Of a stretch of 6,048 nucleotides of DNA, positions 5,988 through 6,048 are shown in pieces (within the stretch, counting starts at the first letter, position 1; every line of letters starts with the position of its first letter). Source of the DNA: Ignavibacteria bacterium. GTDB taxonomy: Bacteria > Bacteroidota > Ignavibacteria > Kapaibacteriales > UBA4661. The stretch lies in contig JAAFHM010000304.1 of the NCBI GenBank assembly GCA_013298375.1, positions 1 through 6,048 on the forward strand, in the 5' to 3' direction. Below the pieces are notes generated by a model. That model ran no database searches and had not been told where the DNA came from. It was given only the letters and a program-made list of their open reading frames with translations. The position numbers and the translations under genes are program-made.

Positions 5988-6048
5988 CTAATGGATTATT
6001 GCCTGTTCCAAACGAGAGATTCGTTCTTTAATCTCAATAATCTCTCTT
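5988..6048 (-). CDS. C-terminal tail of an unidentified upstream coding region (partial)
   Basis: Minus-strand reading from the window edge gives REIIEIKERISRLEQAIIH and a TAG at 5988-5990. The spacing of Ile and Leu suggests an amphipathic helix or short coiled coil. The stop touches the upstream candidate ATG of the Rid gene (5987) and lies 30 bp before its more likely start, as expected in an operon. Only 19 residues are visible, so no function can be named and the coding call itself is tentative. Confidence 0.4.
   Translation of the reverse strand, partial: REIIEIKERISRLEQAIIH

Overview
The window looks like a chromosomal segment of a Bacteroidota/Chlorobiota-type bacterium. This is inferred from a LytTR regulator tail, the near absence of Shine-Dalgarno sequences, and a Tat-exported molybdenum hydroxylase beside a secreted Rid protein. 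No rRNA or other phylogenetic marker is present, so the assignment is soft.

Layout. Bases 1-240 (+) hold the C-terminal end of a LytTR DNA-binding protein. Bases 241-501 carry no gene. They hold a strict 21-bp G-rich tandem repeat (249-332) followed by several inverted repeats (369-496), one of which can form a pseudoknot. Bases 502-1747 are an IS4-family insertion sequence with 11-bp inverted termini. Its transposase (-) appears to need a -1 frameshift on an A8 run to reach its natural C-terminus. Bases 1748-2147 form a ~400-bp segment bounded by 18-bp inverted repeats and TA dinucleotides, resembling a MITE. Bases 2145-2666 (+) are the C-terminal half of an ISAzo13-family transposase whose N-terminal half is missing. 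Bases 2705-3031 (-) are the front part of a PD-(D/E)XK restriction-endonuclease-like gene, frameshifted and cut off by the transposon debris. A likely tail fragment of it survives at 2049-2135.

Bases 3114-6048 (-) are a healthy, GC-richer gene block. In transcription order it holds the tail of an unidentified coding region (5988-6048), a signal-peptide-bearing Rid/YjgF-family protein (5454-5957) and a Tat-exported xanthine dehydrogenase/aldehyde oxidase-type molybdopterin subunit (3114-5345). The last two probably act together in the cell envelope on a nitrogenous or aldehyde-type substrate; the substrate cannot be read from sequence. The [2Fe-2S] partner normally paired with such a subunit is not in the window.

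Overall, an intact metabolic operon lies next to a graveyard of nested mobile elements that has destroyed a restriction gene.
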